Assembly (NCBI GenBank): GCA_963809205.1 | Contig: CAWEIS010000005.1 | Location: 1 to 64,000 of the forward strand | Direction: 5' to 3' | Length of the DNA: 64,000 nt | Source: DATLLN01 sp963809205 | GTDB lineage: Bacteria > Actinomycetota > Thermoleophilia > Gaiellales > JAICJC01 | Shown: positions 63,625-64,000 of the stretch, piece by piece | Layout of the letters: every line of letters starts with the position of its first letter | How positions within the stretch are numbered: the stretch's first letter is position 1 | Position numbers and translations under genes: made by a program | The notes under the pieces: generated by a model | The model's database searches: none | What the model saw: only the letters and a program-made list of their open reading frames with translations | What the model was told of the DNA's origin: nothing

Positions 63625-64000
63625 TCAGAGCTGGCCGAGCTTGCCGGCGAAGTCCTTGACCAGTGCGTCGAGCACGCCGATGACGACGCCCTCGCCCATC
63701 GACGCGGCCTTGCCGCTGATCTGGGCGCTGGTGTGGATCGTGCCGCCGCCGTCCGCCAGGTTGAATGCGATGGTCGCGTTCGCGTAGCCCTGGCCGCCGG
63801 CTTCGCGGGACTTCACGGTCATCACGATCCTGTGGGTGGCGGGATCCTGTTCGGTGATCTCGAGCATGCCGGTGAACGTCATCGACATCGCGCCCATCTT
63901 CACCTTGATCTCGGCGCGGACGCCGTCTGGGCCGGTGCGCTCGAGGACGGACGCGCCCTCGACGCAGGGCACGACGCGGTCGAGGTCGAGGATCGTCGCG
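63625..64000 (-). CDS. CoxG/SRPBCC-like protein, partial at window edge
   Basis: At least 124 residues; the N-terminus lies beyond 64000. 'ILDLDRVVPCVEGA' and 'VLDALVKDFAGKLG' match carbon monoxide dehydrogenase subunit G (CoxG)-like SRPBCC proteins, and 'MSMTFTGMLEITEQDP' is the middle strand pair. It binds a hydrophobic ligand or aids membrane attachment of CO dehydrogenase in other bacteria; no cox genes are visible here because of the cut. Confidence 0.78.
   Translation of the reverse strand, partial: ATILDLDRVVPCVEGASVLERTGPDGVRAEIKVKMGAMSMTFTGMLEITEQDPATHRIVMTVKSREAGGQGYANATIAFNLADGGGTIHTSAQISGKAASMGEGVVIGVLDALVKDFAGKLGQL

Overview
The window is very GC-rich. Genes are tightly packed and often overlap as ATGA or GTGA. 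GTG and TTG starts are frequent, and there are no rRNA, tRNA, CRISPR or insertion-sequence features that I can see. The gene families (MauE/MADH-light-chain-like proteins, DUF7144, DUF4389, DUF2252, DtxR, MocR, SulP, PPK2) together with the base composition suggest a chromosome of a high-GC actinobacterium, possibly of the Thermoleophilia/Solirubrobacterales/Gaiellales type. That placement is an inference from gene content, not a phylogeny.

Layout. 0-5.3 kb (minus strand): a metal-homeostasis run, read right to left, of a two-domain multicopper oxidase, a ZIP transporter with an extra N-terminal domain, a DtxR-family regulator and an NRAMP transporter, followed by an Ldh2-type dehydrogenase. 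5.5-12.2 kb: two PAP2 phosphatases, a SulP transporter, an unknown protein coupled to a PPK2 polyphosphate kinase, a membrane-anchored lipid kinase and a SHOCT protein. 12.2-20.3 kb: a P-type cation ATPase, a cation/proton antiporter, a UspA protein, DUF4389, a zinc alcohol dehydrogenase and a chromate transporter. 20.3-30.3 kb: small enzymes and regulators, including a MalT-type LuxR regulator divergent from DUF2252 and a PHP/HAD/MocR group. 30.4-42.5 kb: an orphan peptide-type binding lipoprotein, a coupled GcvT-like plus two CrtI-like oxidoreductases operon, DUF72, an alpha/beta hydrolase, a truncated secreted-protein remnant, a BBE-type FAD oxidase, an acyl-CoA ligase and an enoyl-CoA hydratase.

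42.5-48.7 kb is the most unusual part: a secreted M43-like metalloprotease, then a tightly coupled operon of six genes (43534-46529). The operon encodes a MauE-like membrane redox protein, a Tat-exported 24-cysteine protein resembling the methylamine dehydrogenase light chain, a MauD-like thioredoxin, a 25-residue hydrophobic peptide, a membrane protein and a small unknown protein. No methylamine dehydrogenase large chain is present and the second TTQ tryptophan appears to be missing, so I read it as a dedicated maturation system for a disulfide-rich exported protein of unknown function. A secreted protein built as RTX repeats, a TolB-like beta-propeller and RTX repeats lies convergent to it.

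48.7-54.4 kb: a kinase-like/aminotransferase fusion, a membrane sensor-like protein, a methyltransferase and a proline iminopeptidase. 54.5-60.5 kb: a single acyl-CoA catabolic operon of a thiolase-like protein, DUF35, MaoC hydratase, SDR, ADP-forming CoA ligase and acyl-CoA dehydrogenase, with a palindromic operator in front. 60.5-64 kb: a DUF839 secreted protein, DUF1697, an unknown possibly nuclease-like protein, a zinc-ribbon protein and a CoxG-like protein cut by the window end.

Sequence quality. Seven otherwise intact genes carry 12 reading-frame breaks in total, and every one is explained by one extra base, usually beside a G or C doublet. This pattern looks like insertion errors in the assembly rather than gene decay. 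Coordinates of those genes are given for the restored full-length reading.
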